From: Callipepla californica brunnescens
Lineage: Eukaryota; Chordata; Aves; Galliformes; Odontophoridae
Direction: 5' to 3'
Length of the DNA stretch: 64,000 nt
Assembly: GCA_023055505.1 (NCBI GenBank)
Contig: JALIRH010000039.1
Location: 4,840,505 to 4,904,504, forward strand
The notes under the pieces are model-generated. The model made no database searches. It had not been told where the DNA came from and saw nothing but the letters and a program-made list of their open reading frames with translations. Positions 13,582 to 25,876 of this stretch are shown one piece after another. Every line of letters starts with the position of its first letter. The stretch's first letter is position 1. The translations under genes and the position numbers were made by a program.

Positions 13582-13952
13582 AGAATCATAGAATCACGGG
13601 GTTGGATAGGACCTACAAGATCACCCTGCCCAACTATTCACCCGTTCCCATTGCTACCACAGGCTGCTAAACCACATCTTGTAGCTCCTCATTCAGACAC
13701 CTCTTGAACACTGCCAGGGACAGCAGCTCCACCACCTCCCTGTGCAGGCCATCCCAGTGCCTGAGCACTCTCTGAGAGAAAAAGTATTCCTTATGTCCAA
13801 TCTAAACCTCCTCTGGTACAACTTGTGGCCATTTCCTCAGGTCCTGTTTGTTGCATGGGAGAAGAGGCCAAGCCCCTCCTCATCACAGCCTCCCTTCAGG
13901 AAGTTGTTGAGTGCAGTGAGGTCCCCCCTGAGCCTCCTCTTCTCCTGTGCCT
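13582..13952 (-). mobile_element. CR1 LINE, 5'-truncated copy
   Basis: It opens on the plus strand with GAATCATAGAATCACGG, the reverse complement of the CR1 3' end. It continues AACCACATCTTGTAGCTCC, CACTGCCAGGGACAGCAGC, GAGAAAAAGTATTCCTTATG and CAGGAAGTTGTTGAGTGCAG, and stops near TCCTCTTCTCCTG. This is the most intact short CR1 in the window and shows few differences from the family pattern by eye. Confidence 0.93.
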
Positions 13953-16900
13953 GAAGGAGAATCGTTAACAACTGCCATTGTCACAAAGAATTGCCAAAAT
14001 TAAAGCCAGAGAGACACAGAAAGCAAGAGGAATTCCAACAAAATTGGAAGGACTCGTAAAGAATATATTCTTAAACTGCAGAACGAGCTGGGGCTGAAAA
14101 CACCAGCTGGAGCTGAGCCCTGGGGTTTCTCATAGTAAGTGATAGACATGTGGATCAGGGCTCTCCTAGAGCTAGATGTGGGGCAGCATAAGGCCCAACA
14201 CAACCATGAGCAATGAATTCCATTAGCAAAAGACAAGCTATTAACAAGAATAAAAGTAATAAGACCAGAATGGCTACAAAAAAATAAATATGGTCCAGCA
14301 TGGGAGAAAAACTCATCTGCTGTACTCTGCAATGGGTCTGAAGAGTTTGATATCGTGTTCCTCCCAGTGCTGTGTTCTATCACAGAAATAAGGTGTGCTT
14401 GACCAAACTCAACTTCTGCAAGTAGTTATGCACATACATCTGGCATGAAAACTTCACTCCATGGGTGAGGTGTGTTATGATGGAATGCTGCGATAAGCCT
14501 GCACAAAGTTGGTGGAACAGCTACAGCAGCAGCTCATGGAGCTCCTCCGTGGAAAAGAGCCAGGGGCAGCCCGGAGCGCTGGGTGAGAAGAGCACCCTGT
14601 GCCATCTGCTACTGCTAATGCTGCTCAAGGAGAGTCAGAACTTCTCCTGCCTTATGGTATTGGTGGTAGAAGAGCAGAGAATATGGATGCCAACATGTGT
14701 TGTCTTTCAAACACATGGTTGAAAAAATATTCAGCGTTTCAGTGACCTAAATACAGCCCCGAAACAAACATGTGCGAGGATCTGTGCAAGGCGTGCATCC
14801 TTCGCATAAACTGTGTTGAGTTTCATTTCTTGTTTTTATGTGACAAATTTTCTTTTTCAGTGAATGCTGCACAAGTTCACAAAACACCAGCAAGAAGGAA
14901 AGCGGGCAGTAGGGGTGATAACTGCAAAAATCCCCACTAAGTCCACAAAGCCCCAAACCAAACCCATCCGTGTGGAGATAACCCGACATAAACCACTGCT
15001 CAGACAAAGCTGAGAAGAACATGAACTGCATTGCTTGAATATGCAGTTGCTTTTATCTGTAACTTTACCACCATGGAACAACTGCAGCTTCTCCTCGGCT
15101 GAGCACAGTTCGGTTCCAAAGAACCACTTCTCGTGGCTTCAGTGCACACCCAGAGTCACAGAGCAATCACTGCTAACAGTTCGTTCAGTCTTGTCACTCA
15201 AATCTGGCTGCTGGTGGGGGCGGGTAGCTATTAATGAATTAATTTAAAGGAATAAACAAACGATAAAACAACACGCAGGTCTGAGTTTGCTCAGGAAGCT
15301 CAGAAAACCTTTGGGAGAACAATCTGTCAGGCAGGCAGTAACTGGAAGCGTGTTTTGCTGCTGTTCTTTGACGAGCCAGAACACGGCACCGCTGATGCTC
15401 TCTGTGTACAATAGCTGCCCACTCGGTCACTGCAGCACCATGGTGAGGGCGGCTGTCGGAGGAACTCTGCGAAGAGCAGACATCCAATTGTGTCTGGCTT
15501 GCTTTGTTCCCGACCAGGCATGCTATTGACTAGCCAGAGAACCATTCATCAAGTGTTTTAATAATCCGATAGCCGGGCAGCTCCCTAGCATCACACCCAA
15601 GGGCCCGGAATAACAAGCTTGTGTAAAAACTCTAGTAGTATTAAATATTAAAATAGCGTTAAATATTAAAACAAAACCTCTAAAAGACGAAAGAGAAGCA
15701 AAAGTCACAAACCATTCCATTATTTTACTTAATTCTGTCTGAAAACATTCTCTAACAGGAATGGCCTTGGTGCCTGTGAAACAGCAAAGGAACGACAGCG
15801 TTGGCCATCACCTTCCTGCCGGCTGCAGAAAAGTCAGTAACGAAGAGCTTGTGTTTTTGTGACAAATTCCTCCTCCTTCCCTCCGTTCTGCTGACTGCCA
15901 CAGGCTCAGTGCGAGTGAGAAGGGGCACCCAAGAGAGCACTCCTTTGAAGTGTTACCGCTAACCTGCTCCTATGGCATGAAAAAGAATTCTTTCAGAAAT
16001 AAAGAGCATGCTTTGGTTTCTGTATATTTAGTGAGACTGATCAAACCTAAACCATCCCTTTATTTCTGCACGTTTAGCAAGATGGATCAGAGCCATGTGG
16101 TGCCCCGGCTGTGCACTCAGGGATGGGCAGAACAGGAGAAGGGGGGGGCAGGGAGGCAGGTGAGGGCAGGAACACTGAGCTGCTGCTTTGCCCCGAGCTG
16201 GAGCTGTGAGGAACAGCAGTGCCACTCTTCCCAGGAGGATGCACAAAGCCTCAGTGTAGAAGAGCTGGGCACCAGAAGGGTTCCTGAACTCGTACCCAGA
16301 CCCATGCTGGAGGTCAGAATGACTGCAGCAATTAGGGACCCATTTGCTGCACCACGTTTCTATCAGTGTTCAGATGTGCCGAGATGCATTCCCTCCTTAT
16401 GGCGGTCTCAGCCAAACAGCCCCTAACCCTAACCCCCACCACCGCGGCCGTGCCCTCCCAGATTTCACCCATCCTGTCACCTGCTTTGCCCCCCAGCATG
16501 GCACGGCACAGCCCAGCTGCCCGCACAGCCCTGAGCAGGCCTTTCATCCCATGCACAGTCACCAAAATTGGATAAATACGCTTAATTGTTCTTTGTTTGT
16601 ATGAAGATAGAAAAAGCACATTTGAAAGACGATAAGAATGAAAAGTAAACAGGGTCTGCAGCACCTCTCAGAATAATTACACCTTTCTGCATCTCCCTGT
16701 GTAACCATGGAAAATAACTGCTCTGTGCTCAGCACAGCAATTCGCTCCCATTAGTCATTCCTGATGCTGAATTACCTTTTCACAAACAGCCAGTTTGTGA
16801 ACAATTAAACCATCATAAAAATGGGATTTTTCTCCTCAAAAACCTTTGGGATATGGCACGTTGAAGACATTTCTCACATTTTCGCAGGAATCTTCCCTTC

Positions 16901-17800
16901 TGCAGCAAATACCGGCGGTCACCGTGACCCACACAGAGGTGTTTTATTAATATCCCCTCCAAAAACAGCCACGAACGCACGGCTGGGACAGAGTGGCTGA
17001 TCAGGTGGCAGGAGGGTGGCAGGTGCTGGAAGGGCTGGCCCAAAGGAGTCTGCCCCACACTCAGCCTCTCTCGCTGCCTTCCCCAGCCTTTGAAAGTCCC
17101 TCCTGCCTTCCCCTGGAGCACAGTTGCCTTTCTGCTGGATTTTAAATGAATTCTGTACCACCTCTGCACATGTGCAGGGACACTGAAGATGCAGAGCTAA
17201 CGAATTTTGCCATAATCAAATGCATTCTACATTTGTATAGCCACCTCATCCCCGTCAGGGCAGGCTATTCATGCTTTCACATAAGCAAAGCTTTGACTGC
17301 TATGGAAGCAACAGATACAATAAACTTCTCCGACTTTGCCATTGTTGGCTTTCATTGCTCCATCCCACTTTCTTCGCAATTGGTACAATCCGTGAGAAAA
17401 CCGCACCTCGTGTCGCCCCACTTGAATTGCTTCTGAGGAGCTCCTGAACTTATGGTCTCAGCACAGCTCTGCTGCATCCCACAGGAGGCTGCAGACCCAC
17501 AGCCGAGCCCAGGAGCTGGAAACAACACCACATATCTCAGCACAGACGGATTCATCTGCACGGTGCAGTGTGGAACCCAAAACCTGAGCAGCAATCGTGA
17601 TGGATTTACTGTGCTGAAGGCACAGGGGGCACGGAGCTGTACAGCAGCAGGGACTGCTATGTTCACCGTGAGACATGGAGCTACGCTGTGAAAGGGTCAC
17701 TAACACAAAAGCTGTGTCTTTAAATTAGTGCGGCTTAAACACATATAATGCACCCAGAGAAATTAACAAATTGAGAGGAAAATATTTACTGAAAAAGAAT
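13953..17800. other. Intronic sequence without recognised genes
   Basis: It includes a G8 run at 16141-16148 and two telomere-like CCCTAA units near 16421-16434. A small AT-rich block at 15630-15730 holds TATTAAAT repeats. No protein-like frame is seen. Confidence 0.5.
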
Positions 17801-18036
17801 TGTGTATGGGAACTGTTGGATCACGGCCTGAACCACTGATGGATCAGCTGAGGTGAGCACTGAGCCAGCCACGGGAGCACAGGTGAAGGCGATGCACTGT
17901 GTGACCCGAAGGGATGGAGCCTGGCTCCACCTCTCCCAGACTACATTTAGGGGCTGACCACCACTGGGGAAGGATCTCTTGCCGGAGATTGTTCCCTTTG
18001 GAGTTTTTCCACTGTTAGCCTGGAACACAGGTGAGC
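17801..18036 (-). repeat. Unnamed dispersed repeat, copy B (inverted relative to copy A)
   Basis: The reverse complement follows copy A at 6874-7109 from end to end with only small gaps, including the palindrome GGAGCC-A-GGCTCC at 17918-17930. Just outside, the two flanks differ, which defines the unit ends. Substitutions are frequent (roughly one base in five or six by eye), so neither copy is recent. Confidence 0.75.
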
Positions 18037-21000
18037 ATCCCATCTATTTTCAATTATTCCTTTCCACAGTGATAATCTTTCTTGTTATACATCTCAACTA
18101 CCATACTATTTGAACTGCTTGTTCTGTTAACTATACAAACTGCAAGGTGGGAGGGATTTAAGGTGCTTTACCTTCCAAAATTGTTGTATCTATGAGCTAT
18201 CCAGCAAGCAATACTTCTCCTCACAACATTCCCATTCTCTCATGTTAAGCTGAGTTTTGCTGCCAGAAGCGAGGGGCAGAAGGAAGATCTCCTGTGAGCA
18301 CTGCCTGCCCGAAGCTGCCAGCCCACCCCACAGCCACCAAGCACACAGGACTTCCAGGAATCCATCTCTTCATGTGCAATATCACATTTATCCATTCTTC
18401 TGCTAAGCAAAGGAAAATGGGAAGCATTCCGAGTTGGCCTCACAGGAGGGTCTTTGCTGGCTGATTCATTCTGGGCTTTTTGTTGTTGTTTTTAACTGCA
18501 ATTTCCACAGTAAAACCTAAGGAGGCACTGCAGGGATATTTCAGCAGTTGTATGTTATTATTATCCAACTGCAGGGATATTTCATAGTTCACAACAGGAA
18601 ACAAGTTCTCCAAGTCCTTCTATGAATACTGAAATGCAAATACTGCAGTGTGGTACTGTGTCCTGCCCCGAATCACATCTTTTGGGAGCTCAGTGGAAGC
18701 TGGGTACGTGGCTTTGCCCCTCCTGCTTCCCCGAGGGAGGCATGCGGCCTGCTGTGGCCTCAGGGGGGGATGAGCTGGGCAACAAACACAGAGCTGGTTA
18801 GAAACGCTCCAAAGGGAGATGTCAGAACCAATTTGAAAGTGCACACCATGTTATTTCTCTTAACTCCTCTACACGCTGATGTACAATTTTGTCATTGTAT
18901 CCTACACGCTGCTCTCCCTATTGGGTTATTTCACCTCATTCCACATGAGAACAGCTGAGGACATCACGGTAGACCACAGTGTGCTCCATCAGAGCTGACT
19001 GCAGCGCAGGCACTGCACATCAGACATCCCTGCAGTCACCACAGGTCTCCATCAGCCTGCTGCTGAGGACCTGATGGTGCTGGGTGCCCTGGAGGGTGCT
19101 CACTGTGGGGCTGGCACCACGCATAACAGACCTGCCAGAAACAAGGCTTGTAGCTTTCCTTGAAATACAACCTTACAAGGTAAGGAGAAAAGCCATTTGG
19201 GGTCAGAAGCCACAATAACCACAGAAAGCCCTACAGGCACTGAGGTTTTCTCACCTTAGACCTCAGTGGCTAAACGTGATGAGGCTCTTGAAGCAGCTGT
19301 GCTTTGCCCCAGGGGCTGCCCTGGTGCTCCAGGTGGGCAGGCTGCAGAAAGCCCTGCTCTGATGTGGCACAGCAGAGGATAACCATCTGTGCAGCGTGCA
19401 GGAGTCACAACAGAGTGGTTGGAATTAAATAGCACTTCCAAAAGACTTACATCTCCTACTATTAGATGTGTCACTTTTAAAATTATGGCAAAAAGCTGAT
19501 GATAAACCTAATAGCTTGTTTCTGCCAGCGTGCGGAAGTATCTCAGCCTGAAGAAAGCAGCAGCGTGATGTAGGAAGGCAGCACAGCTCTCGGGTACAGA
19601 GCCCAGAAATCAGTCGGTACACTGAGCTCAGGAGCAGCAGCCTTACTTGCACAGTGGTGGGACAGTACAGCTCTCATCCTGCTGGCCCCCCATTCCCTGT
19701 GGCCCTCCAGGTCCTTGTCCGCATTAACAGAGGTCAGCCAGCTCTCACCCAGTGCAGTCACACATGGGCTGTGTGATGAAGGGCGAGTGCCAGGTGAAGT
19801 TCCCCAAATTTCAGCTTACTGAAACTGAATCGCGTGCATTTGAACAGCGCTTTAGTAAGAGCACATCATGTCCTAATTTTTGACTATTCAGAGGCAAGGG
19901 GAGAGGCACTGTTCCGCCCCAGCTACTTGTATCTGGTTATTTTAGTGTACAGATCTGACTGTCCCCTTCTCACAGGGAAGGAGTTCCGTGCAGAAGCTCG
20001 GTCTGGAGGCCTTGAGGCAAGATCCTGCCATCCCTCTGAGCATCAGCCCCACTGCTGCACATCACCACAGCCACAAATGCTGCAGCACCACAGACCTGTC
20101 CTTCTGCTCAGTTCAGTCTCTTCTCCCCTATTTAATCTTTTTCTACCTTTTTAATCTTCCTCAGCACAGAGCAGTTATAACCTGATCGATTAAGCTGGCC
20201 GTTCCACTGAGATTTGCAAATTGGACTATAAACTGGGCAATTAATAGCCATTATAAGTATGAATATCAGTTGGTGCTGTGCTTTTTGGTGTGGGGAGCAT
20301 GCAGCCCCCTCCCTTGCCTCCAGGCAGCTCAGCACCCAGGGCATCCCCTTCCCGGCAGGTTTCAAAATGCAGAACTGAATTCTGAAAGGAAACAGAATTA
20401 CTTGGCTATGGACAGTGAGCTTGGTGGACTGCAGTTTGTCTCCTCATGTGGCTTATGTGAACCCCACAGCTTAGCAAACCAACACAAGTTCTGCAGAGTT
20501 ACCCCATAGATGACACCTTACCTACATTTCATACAGTTCTCCTTGCAAATTCAGTATGGTATCCTTTAAAAGAAGTGCCATGCAGTGCTTGGAAGGCTTT
20601 TCAGGACATACTAGTGCTGTGAAACCAGAGCAGAGTGGTGCCCAACACCCTGCCCAGGAATGTGGCACCCCCAGGGACATGCCGCCCCTCAGGGATGTGC
20701 CATCTTCCAGGAGCAGCTCATGATCTGCAGCCCTGGATCTCTGCAGACACCGCCACCTTAACCCAACCATTCCTAGCATGGGGACGTACAGAACGTTTTC
20801 ATTACTTGGATTTTATGTAATCTCACTCAAACCAGGGGAACTGGATGGTCACTATGAACACAGGCACACTTTGATCACATCCTGAAGTTGTCATGTGCTC
20901 CCAGAGAAGTGTTTCAAAATGCTTTCTGAGGCGACCACAAGCTGCTGCAAGGGGTATTGCTGGGACGCACTTACAGATCGCTTCACTGCAGTATGGAAGT

Positions 21001-21858
21001 CGTAATTAAGCATCAGATTCCTCCGTGCTTGGAGGACACATTCCATGGGAAAGAAGATGCTCTTACATTTCCGTGCACATTCATCATGACACGTTGACTT
21101 CATTTGCTTTCAGCCAACACAGAACCACGGCACTCCACAAGCCATTCTAGCTTCTAATACAATGCTCTCAGAGCACCAGCAAATAGGAAATCCCAGAGCT
21201 GGGGATCCACAGCAGCCTTCATCTATAGTTAGCGGTCCCTCAGGACCGGGTTTGTGACGGAGCGCCTTCGCAGGCACACACAGAACATTGCGGTGTAAGC
21301 ACATGGCAGAGGAGCTGTGGATTTCAGTCCTGGGCCCGTCACAAAACTTTATGCTCGTTCACAAAAAGGTTCTGTAGAGCCGCTCAGCAAAGGAAGGACT
21401 GTGTGTGCAGGGCTGCGGATAATCCCCGCTCCATCACTCCCCGCTCAGTGCCATGGGGTGCAGATGAACCACTTCGGAGAACACAATGTGACAGGGCCGC
21501 AGACGTTCTGCCTTTGTGTAATTAAAACACGAGCAAGATTCCTCTTCTAAGTTTAATACACAAGTCAATTCCAATCTGGTAAAACAAAACTGTTTCCACA
21601 GAACGTATCTCCTTATACTCTGAGGTAAAGAAGAAAACTGAACATGAAATATTGGGCAATATCCAGAGCTGGTGTTACGCATCACAGCACCAAGTCGTTA
21701 ATTAGCACCAGGCTACAGTCTGGCCCACCCACTAATTTAAGACGTTCAATGTAATGAATTTCTTCTTTGCAAACATGAGATTATCTATGGTTTGGAAGGC
21801 AGATGGGGAGATGCACCTTCCTTTGGTTTTCCTGTGCTACAACATCATGCAGTCTGAC
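18037..21858. other. Intronic sequence without recognised genes
   Basis: It contains a 17-bp direct repeat (ACTGCAGGGATATTTCA) at 18527-18543 and 18568-18584. The rest looks unique. Open frames are all under 110 codons. Confidence 0.5.
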
Positions 21859-21976
21859 CGTCCACCCGTTCCCATTGCTGCCACAAGCTGCTAAACCACA
21901 TCTCATAGCTCCTCATCCAGGCACCTCTTAACACTGCCAGGGACGGCGGCTCCACCACCACCTCCCTGTGCAGGCC
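21859..21976 (-). mobile_element. CR1 LINE internal fragment
   Basis: CGTTCCCATTGCTGCCACA, TAAACCACATCTCATAGC, TGCCAGGGACGGCGGCTCC and CCTCCCTGTGCAGGCC follow the same order as in the element at 13582. Both the 3' tail and the remainder of the body are missing. Confidence 0.88.
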
Positions 21977-24900
21977 TGCTGGAAAGCATCGCTCCTGCTC
22001 CCTAAAAACTGCTCAGTTAAAAACAACTAGCATTCTTGTTATAAACAAAAGCTATGGAAACAAATAGATGACCATGCAGAAATCCCTTCTCACTGCACCC
22101 AGAGGTCTGCAGATCTCAGCACAGGAGGTGCTGGCACTGCATGGCCACAGACTGCCCTGCACAGGGGTCTGGCAGCTGGGCCACCTCTGGGAGAGAGAAG
22201 GGAGAAGGCTGCAGCCCTCGAGCAGATCCCAAATTCAGCACCACTGCTTAAATAAACACATCTGATAGTGCTTATAACAAATAACGTGTCTTTACACGAG
22301 TGCTGTTGAGCAGCTATAGGCTCTGGTGCTACACAAGTAGCTGCCACAAGCTGCCATGGCAGATGAGCTCACTGCTTACAGTATACATATGTGTATGGTG
22401 TGCATTAATAATGCAGTAGTATTGAGTCGCTACTTTTTTTGTCCTCTGAACCACCTGAATTAAAATTACAGTTTTCTTTGATGCTTCGACTAAGCAGAGC
22501 AGGAACTCCCAGTAATTTGCTTCAGGGTGTATAAATGTTCCAAACAAAGAAAGCGGAGCAAAAAGATTACCAGCAATGTTTACAGCACATAGCATCATCT
22601 CACTGGATTATGGACATGGGTTACATTAGAGGCTTTAACAGCGCGGTTAAACCCTCCAAAAGGCGTGTGCTCAAACAGCAGCTGGAGAACAGCTGGAGAC
22701 TCGAGACAAAAAGTATTGAAGCCCAGTAATAAATCATGGGACCTGAACGCCTGACACCACGACTCGATCAGGAAAAATGAATTGCCTGGTACAAAGTGTA
22801 ATAAAGGGAGGTGACAGCAAACAGACATATCTGCCAGTAATAATGTGAAGCTGAAATATAATCATAGACACTATATATGATAAATAATGTGAGAGGACGG
22901 CTCCAGCAACAAGGCTAAATAATACATTTACAAGAAAGAAAAGCTTAGTCTGGAGCTGTGAAATAAAACCAGGAGATATGGCGACCAGTGCCCATCCCAG
23001 GCACTGAGTTCCACTTCTGAGACAAATAATTCTACGCGTTTGGTTCCATTTTCTGGACTTGGAACCGTCCATTTTTATGATGTTCCAAAATAACAAACAT
23101 CCCTGGGCACAGGGACACATCCCTGGGCACAGCCCCTTCCCTCCCGTGGCATGGGGAGGCAGCACTGCAGGCTCTGCAGGAGGGCTGTGCTGCAGCAGGG
23201 ATGGAAGGACATGCCTTGGAGGAAGGCTAACACAGCTCTTCAAGAAGTGTGCTCACACCGGGCACTCTGTGCTGTGAGCAGCCTGGCCATCAAAGGACAG
23301 ACACCTGGTGACAAGTGTCCGGCCAGCAGGGCTGCCTGCAGAGCAGCAGATCTCCCTGGCAGCCACGTTGTGCTGGCACTGCTCATCACTGCGAGCAATT
23401 AGCTGTGCACTTTTTAGCTGAAGTAAAATGGATCCCTGCATCTCCCTGCTCGTCTCTTTTAGCTTGCACTCAGGGCAGTGGTGCAGAGCAGGCAGCAGGG
23501 AGCACTGCTGTGCTGTGGGGGAAGCATAGCTCCAGTCAGGTGGGACTGTACCTCTGAAATGAAGTGAATGGGAGGGTGAGCTGTCCTCAGAGATCTGCAG
23601 TGCCTGTGTGTGCGCAGTGCTGCTCTCCAAAACCGGTGAGGGAAACTGTCTCAGGAAGATCTGCATCCACCTCAGTCATCACTCAGAGCTGTGGCTGAGT
23701 GGCTTTTCCTCTCTCCCTTCCCCAGTTCATTCTCTTTCTCCCTCTTCGCTGGCTTTACTAACTAGAAGTACATGGTAAATAGTTTCTGAGTAAGAACTAT
23801 TTGCACATAAATGACAAAGCACCTGTCCTTGTCAGAAACTCAGAAGCGGTGCATCCGTTATGAGTAATATATTATTACTCTGCCATTACTAAAAGACTTA
23901 ACTTTTACATCGCCGTGCCAGTATTTCTGCTTCATTACATTGGAGGGACTTATTATATTTAAAGGATTATCACTCCTGCCTCGCGCCGTTCAAAGCAATA
24001 AGGGGCTGCCAGCTTTGATTAATGACCGGGAGGACCCCGAGGCATTTAATCAATCTCAAAGGTTTTTATTGCAAATATTCTAAAAGGAGCTTATTCCTGT
24101 TACAAAGCAAAGCTGGGATCAAAAATAAAAACAAAAGTAACTGTTCTTCTCCTATGGGAAACCGCAATTATTGTACAAGGCGGCGCTGGATTTTCAAGGG
24201 ATGTGATTTTTTGCTCGTGTCAAGGCATACATAGACCCACATGTGAAAAAAGTGCACTGAAATAAATGATTGAGTGGCACGTGTGGAAAAAGATCAGCAT
24301 TTAGCACCTGAGGCAGAAGTTTTGGAGCTACCCATGCAAAAAATGTGCGTGCAGTTGCATTCTGTGCAGTAATTGCCTACTCTGCATTCACAAGCACGGA
24401 TGAGACCGTCACACCTGTAAGAATGTCAGTGACAGAAAGGGGATGGACACCAGGCATGATGCAGAGCTCACAGAGCACCACAAAGCGAGCGGCAGGACCT
24501 GCTCCTGCCCAGCTGGGGGCAAGGATGCCATGCAGACACTCCAGGGACGTGCTCCTGCCCCAGCTGGGGGTACATTCCATCTCCCAGCTCTCCCCACCCA
24601 GACCTCAAGCTTATTAAATATCAGCCCCCAGGGACACTGACCCCCACCCGACCACTCCTCAGAGCAGAGATTTCCCCTAACGTCCAAACCTCCTGCACCA
24701 GCACAGCCCTCACTGCTGCCACAACAGAACAGCCCAGCCACTACGGCCAAGGTCTTGCTACAGAATCTGCATTCCTACCATTAATTGCTATTTCATCAAA
24801 CTGTTGTGAGATAAAGTAAAGCTGATATTGCACATAAAGTAGAATTAGGTCTGTGGTGAGCAGGAGCCATTTTTCCTTCTTTTCTTGTTTTTCAAACATC

Positions 24901-25821
24901 TGGGATTAGCTATATACACATTTACACAGAACTCCTGTGAAACAAAAGTAGTCCCTTCAGGAGATTTTGTTTCATTTCATTTTATATTTGACTTTACTTC
25001 ATCTCATTTCATCTCACTTAACAGATACATTTGAGAAGCACGTATAGAAACTGTATTTCGAAAGATTTTTTTTCCCTCCATGATTAATTCATTGTATCAC
25101 ATACAAAAAATGGCCAACGATGTAACGGGGTTATTGACCAGCAGCAATTCAGAAGTTCTGCCATTAAAAATATATAAGGAAAAGCAAAACAGAATGCTCA
25201 GAGCAGCACTGTGTACAAGTGGTGTCCAGAAACCCGGCTGGGAGCTGCCGCCAGCCGTGCCGGACCGTTCCCCCTGCGCCCACACACTGTGAGTTAAATG
25301 CAGACCTGCAGGCACACTGACTGCACATCTCTGGGGCTCTGTGCCAGGTGCCAAGCTTCACCCTGCCTGTGCCTGCAGCCCTGTGCAGGTGAGGGATGGG
25401 GCACGGCCCTGGGAGCACTGCGCTGCAGCTGCACCGGCACTCAGAGTGACCTCTGCTACCCCACAGCACGGAGCAGGGATGCTCCAGCAGAAGCACATCT
25501 CTACCTCCAGTGCCCACACAGTGACAGATTTTCCCAGTGACGCAGAGGGAATAATTAAGAATTCACTGCAAGTAGGTGAACGGGACCATAAAATGCCAGC
25601 GCCCAATAAAAAGGGGCTAAATCAGCACAATGAACCCAGCAACGCCTGCAAGGATGAGCCAACGCCTTCGCTAAGCACCAGAAACAGCACCAGCGATGAC
25701 CTGGGAGCCTGAAACACCCTCAAGATGCTGGACGTCTCTGCTTGATGGTGTCTTTTCTAACAGCAGTATTTTGAGACATACATCTGTAAAATAACGCAGC
25801 CCTGAGCTACACAGAAGCACC
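21977..25821. other. Intronic sequence with candidate conserved noncoding blocks
   Basis: The segments 22530-22760 and 23860-24200 are AT-rich with spaced TAAT, CTTTGAT and ACAAAG words and look unlike the CR1-bearing stretches. The tract 24960-25020 is a degenerate TTTCAT-type pyrimidine repeat. There is a local duplication of CATCCCTGGGCACAG at about 23098-23134. No genes were found. Confidence 0.45.
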
Positions 25822-25876
25822 ATCAGAGCAGATGGGCCAGAAGGGACCGCTGGGGGTCACACCCCCAGAGCAGTTT
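25822..25876 (-). mobile_element. Probable short CR1 fragment
   Basis: GGGCCAGAAGGGACCGCTGG and TCACACCCCCAGAGCAG resemble the antisense text near the CR1 3' end (CAGAAGGGACC, GGTCATC, ACCCCC, AGAGCAG). It is too short to be certain. Confidence 0.45.

Noticed and set aside
16421..16434. Telomere-like CCTAACCCTAACCCC
   Set aside because: Only about two units; too short to be an interstitial telomere array.
22230..22250. TTCAGCACC half of an RE1/NRSF site
   Set aside because: The second half (GGACAGCGCC-type) is missing at any allowed spacing.
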